Positions 56,336-64,000 of a stretch of DNA of 64,000 bases are shown one piece after another; the stretch's first letter is position 1, and the number at the start of each line of letters is the position of its first letter. Position numbers and translations under genes: made by a program. Source of the stretch: Salinisphaera sp052044135 (GTDB lineage: Bacteria; Pseudomonadota; Gammaproteobacteria; Nevskiales; Salinisphaeraceae). The stretch is taken from contig NZ_JBQDYF010000016.1 in assembly GCF_052044135.1 (NCBI RefSeq), positions 1-64,000 on the forward strand. Direction: 5' to 3'. Below the pieces are notes generated by a model. It made no database searches and was not told the DNA's origin. It was given only the letters and a program-made list of their open reading frames with translations.

Positions 56336-56648
56336 ACATGCCCTGACAAACACGAGGGCCCTAGTGTAACGACAGCGTTCGCAATCGGCAGACCGCCGCG
56401 TCTCGGGCCCCGCGCCATGGCGCGGCCGGAATCGTCCGGCGCGCCTGCACCGCCGGACGAGCCGCGCCATATGCCGTTGCCGCCGGCGACACGAAACTGC
56501 CATATTCAGGTCGTAGCTTGGATCGTTGGTGCCGCTTGCGGCCGGATTAGCGAATATTAATATTTGTTGAATTTTCGCGCATTGACCTCGCCTTTTCCGA
56601 CCGGCGGTCGATAATGAAGCCGTGAGCCCATGAATCGAGGATTTTCGC
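56336..56648 (+). promoter_or_regulatory. Divergent intergenic region before the EAL-GGDEF gene
   Basis: 313 bases without a gene. It contains the AT-rich 12-bp palindrome AATATTAATATT (56553-56564), about 90 bases before the GTG start, which is the likeliest promoter/operator core. The half nearer the oxidoreductase is GC-rich and featureless. Confidence 0.45.
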
Positions 56649-58460
56649 GTGACCGCATTCCCCATGGCCTCTGAACTCAAGGACACGACACGCGCAGAGC
56701 CCGGTCCACCGAACCCTGCCAACTTTGTCGACCGGCTCGCGCGTCACATCGATTACGCCTTCCAGCCGATCGTCAGCATCAACAGCGGACGCTGTTACGG
56801 CGTCGAAGCCCTCATGCGAGGGTGGGAAGACACCGGGGTCAACAGCATCGACGCGGTGCTCGATTTCGCGCATGAACACGACCTGCTGATCGAAACCGAC
56901 GCCCTGCTCAAGCGCGCCGCGTTCGAAAAATTCAGCAGACTGCCGTTCGGGCGCGATCTGCGCCTGTTCTTCAATATCGACAATCGGCTGTTCAGCAGCG
57001 CGGCCTACAATCCCAGACGAACGGTCTGGGCGCTCGAACGCTACAAGCTCCAGCCCTCGTCTGTGGTACTCGAGGTGTCAGAACGCAATCACCTCAACCG
57101 CGAGGCGGGCTCCTACCAGGTTCTCGAAAAGTACCGCGACAGCACGGTGCAAATGGCGCTCGACGATTTCGGCACCGGTTTTTCGGGCCTGTCGCTGCTC
57201 TACGACACCAACCCCGAATATGTGAAGATCGACCGCTATTTCATTTCCAACATCGACAAGGACCGCCGCAAGAAACTGTTCGTCTCGCATGTGGTGAGCC
57301 TCGCCAAGACGCTCGGAATCCGCGTGGTCGCCGAGGGGGTGGAGACCACGGCCGAGCTCTATACCTGTCGCGAGATCGGGTGCGACCTGGCTCAGGGGTA
57401 TCTCATCCAGCGGCCCACCCGGCAATTGTCGGAACTCAGGCCCGACTATCCGAGCGTGCTCGAAATGCACGCGGCCGACCGGCGCAAGAAACACGAAACC
57501 GCGACATCGGTGCACGAGCAGCTCGACCATGCGCCCGCGCTCGATGTGAGCATGAATATGGTCGATATCCTGGATGCCTTCCGCCGCCACCCGGAACGCT
57601 CGTTCTTTCCGTTTCTCGGCGAGAACCGCCATCCCATCGGCATCATCCGGGAAACCGAACTCAAGGAATACATCTATTCGCCCTACGGTCGCGACCTGCT
57701 GGCGCGAAAACGGCGCGAGGAATATCTTGAACTGTTCGTGCGTCGCTGCCCGGTTGCCGACGTTCACACCGCCATCGACCTCATTCTCGAGCAATATTCG
57801 GTGACCCCGAGCCGCGACGGCGTGGTGATCACCGACGACGGCGCCTATCTGGGGGTGCTCAGCGCCGAGGCGCTGGTACTGGCGGTACAGGAACGCAATC
57901 TGGAACTGGCGCGCGATCAGAATCCGCTGACCAAGCTGCCCGGCAATCCCTCGATCGAGCGCTTCATCAACGAGCTCAAGGTCAGCGACTGTCGCACCGC
58001 GCTGCTGTATTTCGATCTCGATAATTTCAAGGTCTTCAACGACGCCTACGGCTTTCGCCTGGGCGATCGCGTGCTGCGCATGTTCGCCGAGATCCTGCAG
58101 AAGAATTTCGCGATGCTCGGCGCATTCATCGGGCATATCGGCGGCGACGATTTCTTCGTGGCGGTACAGGACGAACCCTATCCGGTGATCGCCCAGACCG
58201 CGCGCCACGTACTCGACGATTTCCGCTCCAGTGCCGAATCCCTGTATAGCGAAGGGGATCGCCAGGCCGGGTATCTGGTCGGGCTGGACCGGCGCGGCCG
58301 CCGAACCGAATTCCCCTTGCTCTCGGCCAGCAGCGCCCTGCTGAGTGTGGACCGGCATACGCGCGACCGCTCGGAATACGCGTTTCTCTCCGTCATCACC
58401 CTGCTCAAGGAGCAAGCCAAGCATTACGGCAACACCGTCAGCGCTGCTTCCGCACTCTGA
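56649..58460 (+). CDS. EAL-CBS-GGDEF cyclic-di-GMP protein
   Basis: A 603-residue cytoplasmic signalling protein. The EAL domain (about 30-275) has EALMRGW, NIDNRLF, ALDDFGTGFSG, KIDRYFISNI and AEGVETT, so phosphodiesterase activity is plausible. A CBS pair (about 290-420) follows, and then a C-terminal GGDEF domain (about 430-590) with FDLDNFKVFND and a GGDDF signature. The EAL-first order is the reverse of most dual proteins. It starts at GTG after GAGGA. It has no membrane segment, so CBS-bound nucleotides are the likely input. Confidence 0.88.
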   Translation: MTAFPMASELKDTTRAEPGPPNPANFVDRLARHIDYAFQPIVSINSGRCYGVEALMRGWEDTGVNSIDAVLDFAHEHDLLIETDALLKRAAFEKFSRLPFGRDLRLFFNIDNRLFSSAAYNPRRTVWALERYKLQPSSVVLEVSERNHLNREAGSYQVLEKYRDSTVQMALDDFGTGFSGLSLLYDTNPEYVKIDRYFISNIDKDRRKKLFVSHVVSLAKTLGIRVVAEGVETTAELYTCREIGCDLAQGYLIQRPTRQLSELRPDYPSVLEMHAADRRKKHETATSVHEQLDHAPALDVSMNMVDILDAFRRHPERSFFPFLGENRHPIGIIRETELKEYIYSPYGRDLLARKRREEYLELFVRRCPVADVHTAIDLILEQYSVTPSRDGVVITDDGAYLGVLSAEALVLAVQERNLELARDQNPLTKLPGNPSIERFINELKVSDCRTALLYFDLDNFKVFNDAYGFRLGDRVLRMFAEILQKNFAMLGAFIGHIGGDDFFVAVQDEPYPVIAQTARHVLDDFRSSAESLYSEGDRQAGYLVGLDRRGRRTEFPLLSASSALLSVDRHTRDRSEYAFLSVITLLKEQAKHYGNTVSAASAL

Positions 58461-58789
58461 GTCGGGCGGGCGCGGCGCTGTGCGCACAAACCCGAGACGT
58501 ATCGAGGCGCCGCAGGGCCGAGAACATGGCGACACACGGCGATTCGGCCGGCATCCGACGAGACGCTGTCGGCCGGGCGCGAGGCCCATACGCCGCCGAC
58601 TTGACTACCGCCCGGCACGGTTTGCGCCACCCCGGCGGTTCGCGTCAGTCGATGCGCGCGACCGGGAAGCCGGTGCTCAGGCCGATCCGGCCGCAGCGTC
58701 GGCGCGACATGGCAACTGGCCGCGAACGACGGCCGGGCACACGATCGCAGCAAACGTCGACAGGTCGCGGGCGCGGCCCTGCCGCCGTT
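58461..58789. other. 329-bp gap between convergent genes
   Basis: GC-rich sequence between the EAL-CBS-GGDEF gene and the CHAD gene. Open frames exist in several readings but none has a start, ribosome site or protein-like composition. I see no hairpin with a T run. Confidence 0.5.
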
Positions 58790-59680
58790 TCACGCGCGGC
58801 GCCGGGCTTTCCGGTACTGCACCATGCGCTTGCGGAAGGCGCGCTGTTTTTCGGCGAACAGACAACGGCCGAGCGGTTCGCACGCCCGCTGGAGATCGCT
58901 TCGTCGACGGTCAATCAGCGTCAGCACGGCCTGCTGGCTGCGATTGTCGGGGTTCGCCTGCCGGCCGGCCTCGACTCGGGCAGCAAGAATCGCGAGGTCG
59001 TGCTCGTCGCCAAGCCAATCGGCCAGCCGCTGCAATTCGGATGCGCGAGCCTTCATCGGTCGCGTCCACAGATCACGCAGCAGATCGCAATGATGGCGAT
59101 GGTATTTCACCTGTTTGCGCCAGTCATGATACGCCTCGGCGGTGGGATTCGCGCAGGCCTGCTTCATGGCGGTACGCGCCCGATCGTAGCTCCGGGCCAG
59201 ACCGTCAGCGATCACCTCGAAACCGTCGGCGGAAAACCGATACTCGGCCAACGCCGCCCTGGCTTGCGCCAATTCCGCATCCAGTTCGTCGAATACAGCC
59301 GACTCGGGGCGCGCGGGCCCGGACTCGCCGCCGGCAGACAGCCGCGGTCGCGCCGGCACATAGTGGCGCCGATCGATTTCGTCGTCGTAGGCATCGAGCA
59401 GGCGGTCAAACGTCTCGCCCAGAACCTGGGCATCGCGGGCAGCTGCGACACGGCGCGCCATGTCGCGGAATCGATCGTTCTCGACCCGGAACTGCTTGCC
59501 GAGAGCCGGGCGCACCAGCCGAAGCAGGGCGCGTATCTTCTTGCAGCGCTTGCGGAACCGATGCACCGCCTCGGCCGCGTCGTGCGCCGTCAAATCACGG
59601 CGGGCCCGGTCGATCTGCTGCCCGAGTACGCGGCGCACATTCGCCGCTACCGGGGCCTCGAGCTGCATCCGGTATGACAT
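58790..59680 (-). CDS. CHAD domain protein
   Basis: A 296-residue helical protein consisting of the CHAD fold: two sets of conserved His and basic residues (AVHRFRKRCKKIRALLRL near 40 and AYHDWRKQVKYHRHHCDLL near 185). CHAD domains bind polyphosphate. There is no CYTH domain attached or next door, so it may be a polyphosphate-granule protein rather than part of a triphosphatase. Confidence 0.9.
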   Translation of the reverse strand: MSYRMQLEAPVAANVRRVLGQQIDRARRDLTAHDAAEAVHRFRKRCKKIRALLRLVRPALGKQFRVENDRFRDMARRVAAARDAQVLGETFDRLLDAYDDEIDRRHYVPARPRLSAGGESGPARPESAVFDELDAELAQARAALAEYRFSADGFEVIADGLARSYDRARTAMKQACANPTAEAYHDWRKQVKYHRHHCDLLRDLWTRPMKARASELQRLADWLGDEHDLAILAARVEAGRQANPDNRSQQAVLTLIDRRRSDLQRACEPLGRCLFAEKQRAFRKRMVQYRKARRRA

Positions 59681-59709
59681 GATGACCTCAGACCACAGGC
59701 GTCAGGCGG

Positions 59710-59964
59710 TCAGGAAGCGGCCGACACGCCGGTTTCCGGCACGGGCGGGTTATCGCGCATGGCCTGCCGCCGGGCGTTGGCGTCGTAGCCTTCCTGCCAC
59801 AGCGCCAGACGCTGGCTTTCTATCGCTTTCGACAGGTCGCAACCACAGGCCGGGCAGGCGACCCGACTGTTGCTTTGCAAAAGCCACCATGCCGAGCGTT
59901 CCATGGTGTGCCCACAATTGCGACTCGGACAAGACACGGTCAATATATCGGTCAATCGGCGCAT
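59710..59964 (-). CDS. Small zinc-ribbon hypothetical protein
   Basis: An 84-residue protein with two Cys pairs, CPSRNC and CPACGC, spaced as in a zinc ribbon, and a polar C-terminus. ATG 59964 follows GGAGG. No family is recognised. It is 29 bases upstream of the CHAD gene on the same strand. Confidence 0.6.
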   Translation of the reverse strand: MRRLTDILTVSCPSRNCGHTMERSAWWLLQSNSRVACPACGCDLSKAIESQRLALWQEGYDANARRQAMRDNPPVPETGVSAAS

Positions 59965-60271
59965 CATGGCCTCCGAAAATTTCGAAACACCCAGCGCCCG
60001 CGACCGCCCGCGGGCTGAGCCCGGACCATAAGGCGTACAACGCGTGTCCGGGTGGGTGATATTACGGAGGCCATTCCGTCGTGTCGACGATCTCTTGCGT
60101 GCGACCCATCCAACCGGCCACGCAGTGCGGGGGATCGCCCCCTGAGCTTGAGGCGGCAACTCATCCGTCTCAGAGACATCGTCTCAGCGGCATCGTCTGA
60201 CGGCACCGACGCGCAGCGATTGCGTCACCGATATGTACCGCGCCGCATTCGGCGCGACCGCCACCGCACCG
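59965..60271. other. 307-bp gap after the multicopper oxidase gene
   Basis: Holds the promoter of the zinc-ribbon/CHAD pair. It has several overlapping GTCTCAGAGAC-like short palindromes (60165-60195) but no gene and no clear terminator. Confidence 0.45.
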
Positions 60272-61873
60272 CTATGCAACCACGAATTGCCCCATCATGC
60301 CGTTGTCCTCGTGCTCGAGGATATGACAGTGGTACATGTACGCATGCGCAGCATCGGCCGGGTGATCGAATGACGCGATCAGCGCCACGGTCTCGCCGCC
60401 GCGCACCAGCACCACATCCTTCCAGCTGCGCTCGTGCGGCGCCGGCGGGCGGCCGTCGCGCGAGCGGATGAGAAACGACGTACCGTGCATGTGGAACGGG
60501 TGCGCCATGAGGCTCACGTTGGTGACCTGCCAGACTTCGGTGGCGCCGAGCTTCACGCGGACATTGATCTTGTGCATGTCCATGGTTTCACCGTTGATGG
60601 CGAACAGGTCGCGGCCCCCCACGCCCGCACTCATGCCGCCGGGCCCGTTGGCCGCACGCGGGGCGTAGCCGTGGCCGGCCTGCATGCGCGCGAATGCGTC
60701 CGAGACGATCATGCCGTTCATGACGAAGCGTCGCGTGGGCCCGTCGGCGTGCAGGCTCGGCTGCTCAACGAGTCGTTCCGGCAGACGCGTGCCGAGCCCT
60801 AGCGAGGGGCCGACCCGCAGCTCGAGCAGATCGAAGCCCCGGCGATCGTGGATATCGACCGCCATCGGCGTGCGATACAGATCGGGCACGACCGCGCCGG
60901 AGTCGCTCGTGAGCACCACGCGCCGTCCGTCGTCGCCGCGCAGATCGACCAGAATCTGGGCCCGTTCGGCCGGCGCCAGTAGCAGTTGATCGACCGGCGC
61001 CGGTTCGGCAAGCAGGCCAGCGTCGCCCGCGATGACGTAGAAGCGCCGGCCGTCAGCGAAGGCGAGATTAATGATTCGGGCGTTCGACGCATTCAGCACG
61101 CGCAGGCGCAGCCAGCCCGCGGCCACTTCGGCGTAGGGCTGCTCCACGCCGTTGATAAGAAACCGATCGCCCTTCATGCCCATCACGTCGCGTGCGGCCG
61201 TCATGTAGGCGAGCGTGCCGTCAGCGTGGACGCGCCGATCCTGGATCGCGACCGGCAGGTCGTCGATGCCGTAGGTGCGCGGCAACGCCAGCCGCGCGTC
61301 GCTGTCGTCGTCGATCCAGAGCATGCCGGCCATGCCGGCATACACCTGCGGCCCGGTATAGGCGTGCGGGTGCGGGTGATACCAGAGGGCGGCGGCCGGC
61401 TGGGTGAGCGTATAGGTGGCCGTCCAGGTCTGGCCCGGGGCGATCACGCTGTGCGGGCCGCCATCCATGCGCCCGGGCACTTGCGCCCCGTGCCAGTGCA
61501 GGGTCGTGGGCTGATCGAGCCCGTTGTGCACATGCAGCGCGACCGGCCGGTGGCGCGGAATACGCAGCGTCGGGCCCAGCCAGGCGCCGTTGTAGCTCCA
61601 GGTCGGCGTCTGCACACCGGCCACCAGTTCGCTCGCACCGGGTCTTGCGGCGAGTTGATAATGACGGACACCGGCGGCATCGAGCGCTCCCGTGGCCTGG
61701 GCCGGCACCGGCAGCGGGCGTTGGAAAACACCCGCGCCCGGCGGCGCCAGGAGTGGCGCGCCCCAGCCGACCGCACCCGCTCGGGCGGCGCCGGGCCACA
61801 GCCGGGCGCCGGCCAGGCCGGCCGCGAGGCCCTTGAGTATTCGGCGGCGGCCGCGGCGGTCAGTACGCGTCAT
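60272..61873 (-). CDS. Multicopper oxidase, Tat-exported (CueO/FtsP-like)
   Basis: A 533-residue periplasmic protein. The N-terminus is a Tat signal (RRGRRRILKGLAAG). Copper motifs are HWHG (about 124), HPHPH, the MAHPFHMHGTSF region and the closing HCHILEHEDNGMM with the type 1 Cys. All three cupredoxin domains are present. There is no Met-rich CueO insert, only GMKGDR-like short Met stretches. It likely oxidises Cu(I) or metal substrates; no copper regulator or pump is adjacent. Confidence 0.88.
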   Translation of the reverse strand: MTRTDRRGRRRILKGLAAGLAGARLWPGAARAGAVGWGAPLLAPPGAGVFQRPLPVPAQATGALDAAGVRHYQLAARPGASELVAGVQTPTWSYNGAWLGPTLRIPRHRPVALHVHNGLDQPTTLHWHGAQVPGRMDGGPHSVIAPGQTWTATYTLTQPAAALWYHPHPHAYTGPQVYAGMAGMLWIDDDSDARLALPRTYGIDDLPVAIQDRRVHADGTLAYMTAARDVMGMKGDRFLINGVEQPYAEVAAGWLRLRVLNASNARIINLAFADGRRFYVIAGDAGLLAEPAPVDQLLLAPAERAQILVDLRGDDGRRVVLTSDSGAVVPDLYRTPMAVDIHDRRGFDLLELRVGPSLGLGTRLPERLVEQPSLHADGPTRRFVMNGMIVSDAFARMQAGHGYAPRAANGPGGMSAGVGGRDLFAINGETMDMHKINVRVKLGATEVWQVTNVSLMAHPFHMHGTSFLIRSRDGRPPAPHERSWKDVVLVRGGETVALIASFDHPADAAHAYMYHCHILEHEDNGMMGQFVVA

Positions 61874-62009
61874 GATTCATCGATGCGTTGCGCTCAAGCG
61901 GGATCGCGCAACCAATTACGTCGATCGCGCTCATGCGGAGGCAGTACGCGGCTGATTCTGGCGACGGCCGACCACGAGAGCAAGGCGCGACTTGTGCGAA
62001 TCGATGGAT

Positions 62010-62039
62010 CAAAAACCCGGCCCGGTCCCGGGCCGGGTT
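62010..62039 (-). terminator. Rho-independent terminator after the dioxygenase gene
   Basis: AACCCGGCCCGG and CCGGGCCGGGTT form a long perfect stem followed by T's on the minus strand, 25 bases past the stop. Confidence 0.92.
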
Positions 62040-62063
62040 GGCCGCAGCGGAGGCAGCCGCCGC

Positions 62064-63242
62064 TCAGCGCGCCAGTACACGCAGTTTCGATTCGACCATG
62101 TCGTAATCGAGATAGCAGCCCTGCAGATGACGTTTGCCGGTGTTGGGGTTGAACTCGCCGCGGCCGTGCAGCACGCGCCGGTTGTCGAAGGCGATCATCT
62201 GGCCCGGGGCCAGCTCGAAGTCGGCGCGATAGCGCGGCGCCCGCAGGCGGGCCCAGAAGTCGCAGTAGGCGGCGTACCAGGCCTCGATCCGGTCCGGGGC
62301 GATGTCGATGGCGTCGCGAATCCAGTTGTTGAAGCGGATCTCGCGCAGTTCGCCGCGGTCGTCGACGCGGATGATCGGCTCGCGCACGGCGATGTCGTGA
62401 TCGTCGTCCTGGAAACGCAGATCGATGGGCGTCTCGGCCAGCATCGCGAAGTGCCGCGGCGCTTCCTGGCGCATGGCCTCGGCCACCGCGAAGCCATCCG
62501 CAAAAGTCGAGGCACCGCCTTCCGCGTCGTTCTCCAGGCAATACAACAACTGGATATCCGGCGGATGGCGCCAGTTCGGCAGATCGGTATGCAGTTCCAG
62601 CTCGATCGCCGTGTAGGCGGCATTGTTCGGGTTCGGCTTGGACTGCACGTCGAAGCGGGCGCCGAAGTTGGTCGCCCGCATCGGGCCGATGGATTCGGCG
62701 ATGCGCACGACTTCGTCGAGCTCGGTCGGGCCATTATCGAGCAGCACCAGGCCATCGCGAATCAGCGCTTCGAGCCAGCGCCGTTGGCCATCGTTGCCGG
62801 CGGTGAAATCGCCGTGGGCCACATGCGCCGGCAGGAAGCCCTCACGCCAGGCACGGGCTGCCGGGACGGCCGGCTGGAAGCGATGCTGGCCCGGCCGGCG
62901 CTGATGCAGCCAGACGCTGTCGAAACGGCTTTCGTGGCCGTCCGGCCAGGCGAGAGCCAGCACGCCGTGGTCGAGCGAGACATCCGGCACGCCGACTTCG
63001 GCGTCGATGATCTTGAACAAGCGCTCGCGCGAGGTGGCATGGCGGCAGGCGTCGCAGGGACAGTGATCGCGCAGCCAGATCGGCGGCAACGCGGTCTCGG
63101 CGCCGTCATCCCAGGCCAGCGCCACACGCGGCGAACCAGCGCCCTTGGTGAGCGCGGCCGAAACCAGCGCGGGGCCGTCGCTGTAATCGGCCAGTTCCTT
63201 CATGTCGACGCGTTCTCGATCGATCACGGACGCCATATCCAT
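62064..63242 (-). CDS. Gamma-butyrobetaine dioxygenase-like Fe(II)/2-oxoglutarate enzyme
   Basis: A 392-residue cytoplasmic oxygenase with the two-domain GBBH plan. The N-terminal DUF971-like zinc domain has WLRDHCPCDACRH (about residues 56-68). The C-terminal TauD/TfdA domain has the iron-binding HTDLP (His-x-Asp), a distal His in RVLHGRGEF and the 2-oxoglutarate Arg region near the end. GBBH makes carnitine from gamma-butyrobetaine. No carnitine transport or degradation genes are visible, so the substrate is the probable but unproven betaine. It is divergent from a LysR gene. Confidence 0.85.
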   Translation of the reverse strand: MDMASVIDRERVDMKELADYSDGPALVSAALTKGAGSPRVALAWDDGAETALPPIWLRDHCPCDACRHATSRERLFKIIDAEVGVPDVSLDHGVLALAWPDGHESRFDSVWLHQRRPGQHRFQPAVPAARAWREGFLPAHVAHGDFTAGNDGQRRWLEALIRDGLVLLDNGPTELDEVVRIAESIGPMRATNFGARFDVQSKPNPNNAAYTAIELELHTDLPNWRHPPDIQLLYCLENDAEGGASTFADGFAVAEAMRQEAPRHFAMLAETPIDLRFQDDDHDIAVREPIIRVDDRGELREIRFNNWIRDAIDIAPDRIEAWYAAYCDFWARLRAPRYRADFELAPGQMIAFDNRRVLHGRGEFNPNTGKRHLQGCYLDYDMVESKLRVLAR

Positions 63243-63361
63243 CCTCGTCTTGATGCGAGCGAGTACCGGTTGATTCGAGCGAATACCGGGCTCGCGAAAT
63301 CCTGGCGCCCAGAATGAACCGGCGCCATGATCCCGACAAACGATGAATCCAGCCCCGAAGC

Positions 63362-63385
63362 CTTAGCGGAGCTAAGTCATTTAGG
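63362..63385 (+). promoter_or_regulatory. Overlapping palindromes between dioxygenase and LysR genes
   Basis: CTTAG-N5-CTAAG (63362-63376) overlaps CTAA-N5-TTAG (63372-63384) in the 215-bp divergent gap. Such interrupted dyads are typical LysR-regulator targets. Assignment to the adjacent LysR gene is inference. Confidence 0.5.
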
Positions 63386-63457
63386 GCATCATGGCCGCAT
63401 GAATCAGGGTAATCAATCGATCACGCCCGCGCCGGTGCGGCGACGAGACGTGCGCTG

Positions 63458-64000
63458 ATGGCCCGCCTGCCCCCGGTAGCCTGGCTGCAGGCCTTCGAGG
63501 CCGCCGGGCGTACGCTCAGCTTCACCCGGGCCGGCGAGGAACTGGCCGTCACCCAGTCGGCCATCAGCCAGCGTATCCGCCTGCTGGAAGCGCGCCTCGG
63601 CCAGGAATTGTTCATCCGCCATCCGCGCTCGCTTACGCTCACCGAGGCCGGGCGGGCGTGGCTGCCGAGTGTGCAGGACGCCTTCGACCGGCTCGCCCAC
63701 GGCACGGCCGAGGTCTTCGGGCCCGAACCGGACGCGCCGGTCACCATCCGCGCCACACCGGCGATCCAGCAGTTCTGGCTGGCACCGCGCCTGCAAAGCT
63801 TTCATCGCCAGCAACCCGAAACGCCGCTGCGCGTGGTGACGGGCGTGTGGGCGGACGACTTCATCGGCGAGGACGTGGACCTGGAAATCCGCTACGGCGC
63901 CGGCGACTGGCCACACCTGGTACAACAATCGTTGGGCACGGATGCCTTGACGCCGGTCTGTGCGCCGACGCTCGCCGCGACGCTCACCGCGCCATCGGCT
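63458..64000 (+). CDS. LysR-family regulator, GcvA-like (cut by the window end)
   Basis: The first 181 codons are visible, with no stop before the edge. The helix-turn-helix is LSFTRAGEELAVTQSAISQRIRLLE (location residues 20-44), preceded by PPVAWLQAFEAAGRT, the GcvA-like start. A ligand domain begins at about residue 90. It is divergent from the GBBH-like gene, which it probably controls. The gene must continue for about 110 further codons. Confidence 0.88.
   Translation, partial: MARLPPVAWLQAFEAAGRTLSFTRAGEELAVTQSAISQRIRLLEARLGQELFIRHPRSLTLTEAGRAWLPSVQDAFDRLAHGTAEVFGPEPDAPVTIRATPAIQQFWLAPRLQSFHRQQPETPLRVVTGVWADDFIGEDVDLEIRYGAGDWPHLVQQSLGTDALTPVCAPTLAATLTAPSA

Overview
The window comes from a GC-rich (roughly 65%) gammaproteobacterium. 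Its proteins are rich in Ala, Asp and Glu, and the gene set suggests a marine or halophilic relative of Salinisphaera; that genus guess is inference from gene content and composition, not a database match. I see no rRNA, tRNA, CRISPR array, prophage or intact insertion sequence. About 60 genes are supported. The last one, a LysR regulator, runs off the right edge.

Positions 1-14.5 kb form a zinc-homeostasis island. It holds zur, a COG0523 (CobW/ZigA-type) metallochaperone, a NiCoT permease, a zinc-dependent amidase with AMIN and LysM domains, a NicO-type permease with a His-rich hexanucleotide repeat, an EF-hand membrane protein, a zinc ABC transporter (znuA-znuC-znuB) and a ZnuD-like TonB receptor. 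Three palindromes of the form GTTATNNTATAAC/GTTATNNNATAAC lie just upstream of the COG0523 gene, znuA and the receptor, so Zur very probably controls at least these three units. A 186-bp structured DNA element occurs twice, at the stop codon of zur and at the stop codon of the COG0523 gene. A TetR regulator and two small multidrug resistance (SMR) proteins follow. Next come a zinc-free Trm112-like protein, a two-domain PTPS/QueD-like protein, a dihydroorotase with an altered metal motif, fur and ATP sulfurylase. Some of these look like low-zinc versions of zinc proteins.

From 20 to 28 kb there are mostly housekeeping or metal genes: lactate dehydrogenase, DUF488, a CDF exporter with a SmtB-type ArsR repressor and its operator, gltX, a second AMIN-amidase-LysM protein, and a MarR plus siderophore-interacting reductase pair with twin operators. 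From 28.3 to 37.05 kb lies a defence island. It has a type III-like restriction helicase-nuclease and a beta-class DNA methyltransferase, with an AlbA/Schlafen-like ATPase gene between them that carries a 4 x 21 bp in-frame tandem repeat. A divergent RHH/RelE toxin-antitoxin pair sits beside it.

From 37 kb to the end are core genes: metE/metR, zinc-free L31 (rpmE2), a large eukaryote-like ileS, yidD, sufE, zapG, gpmA, gor, prlC, xthA, an EAL-CBS-GGDEF protein, a CHAD protein, a Tat-exported multicopper oxidase and a gamma-butyrobetaine-type dioxygenase with a divergent LysR gene. A 21-bp motif beginning GAAACGGCAACAGGCCCTAG is scattered between genes at five places.
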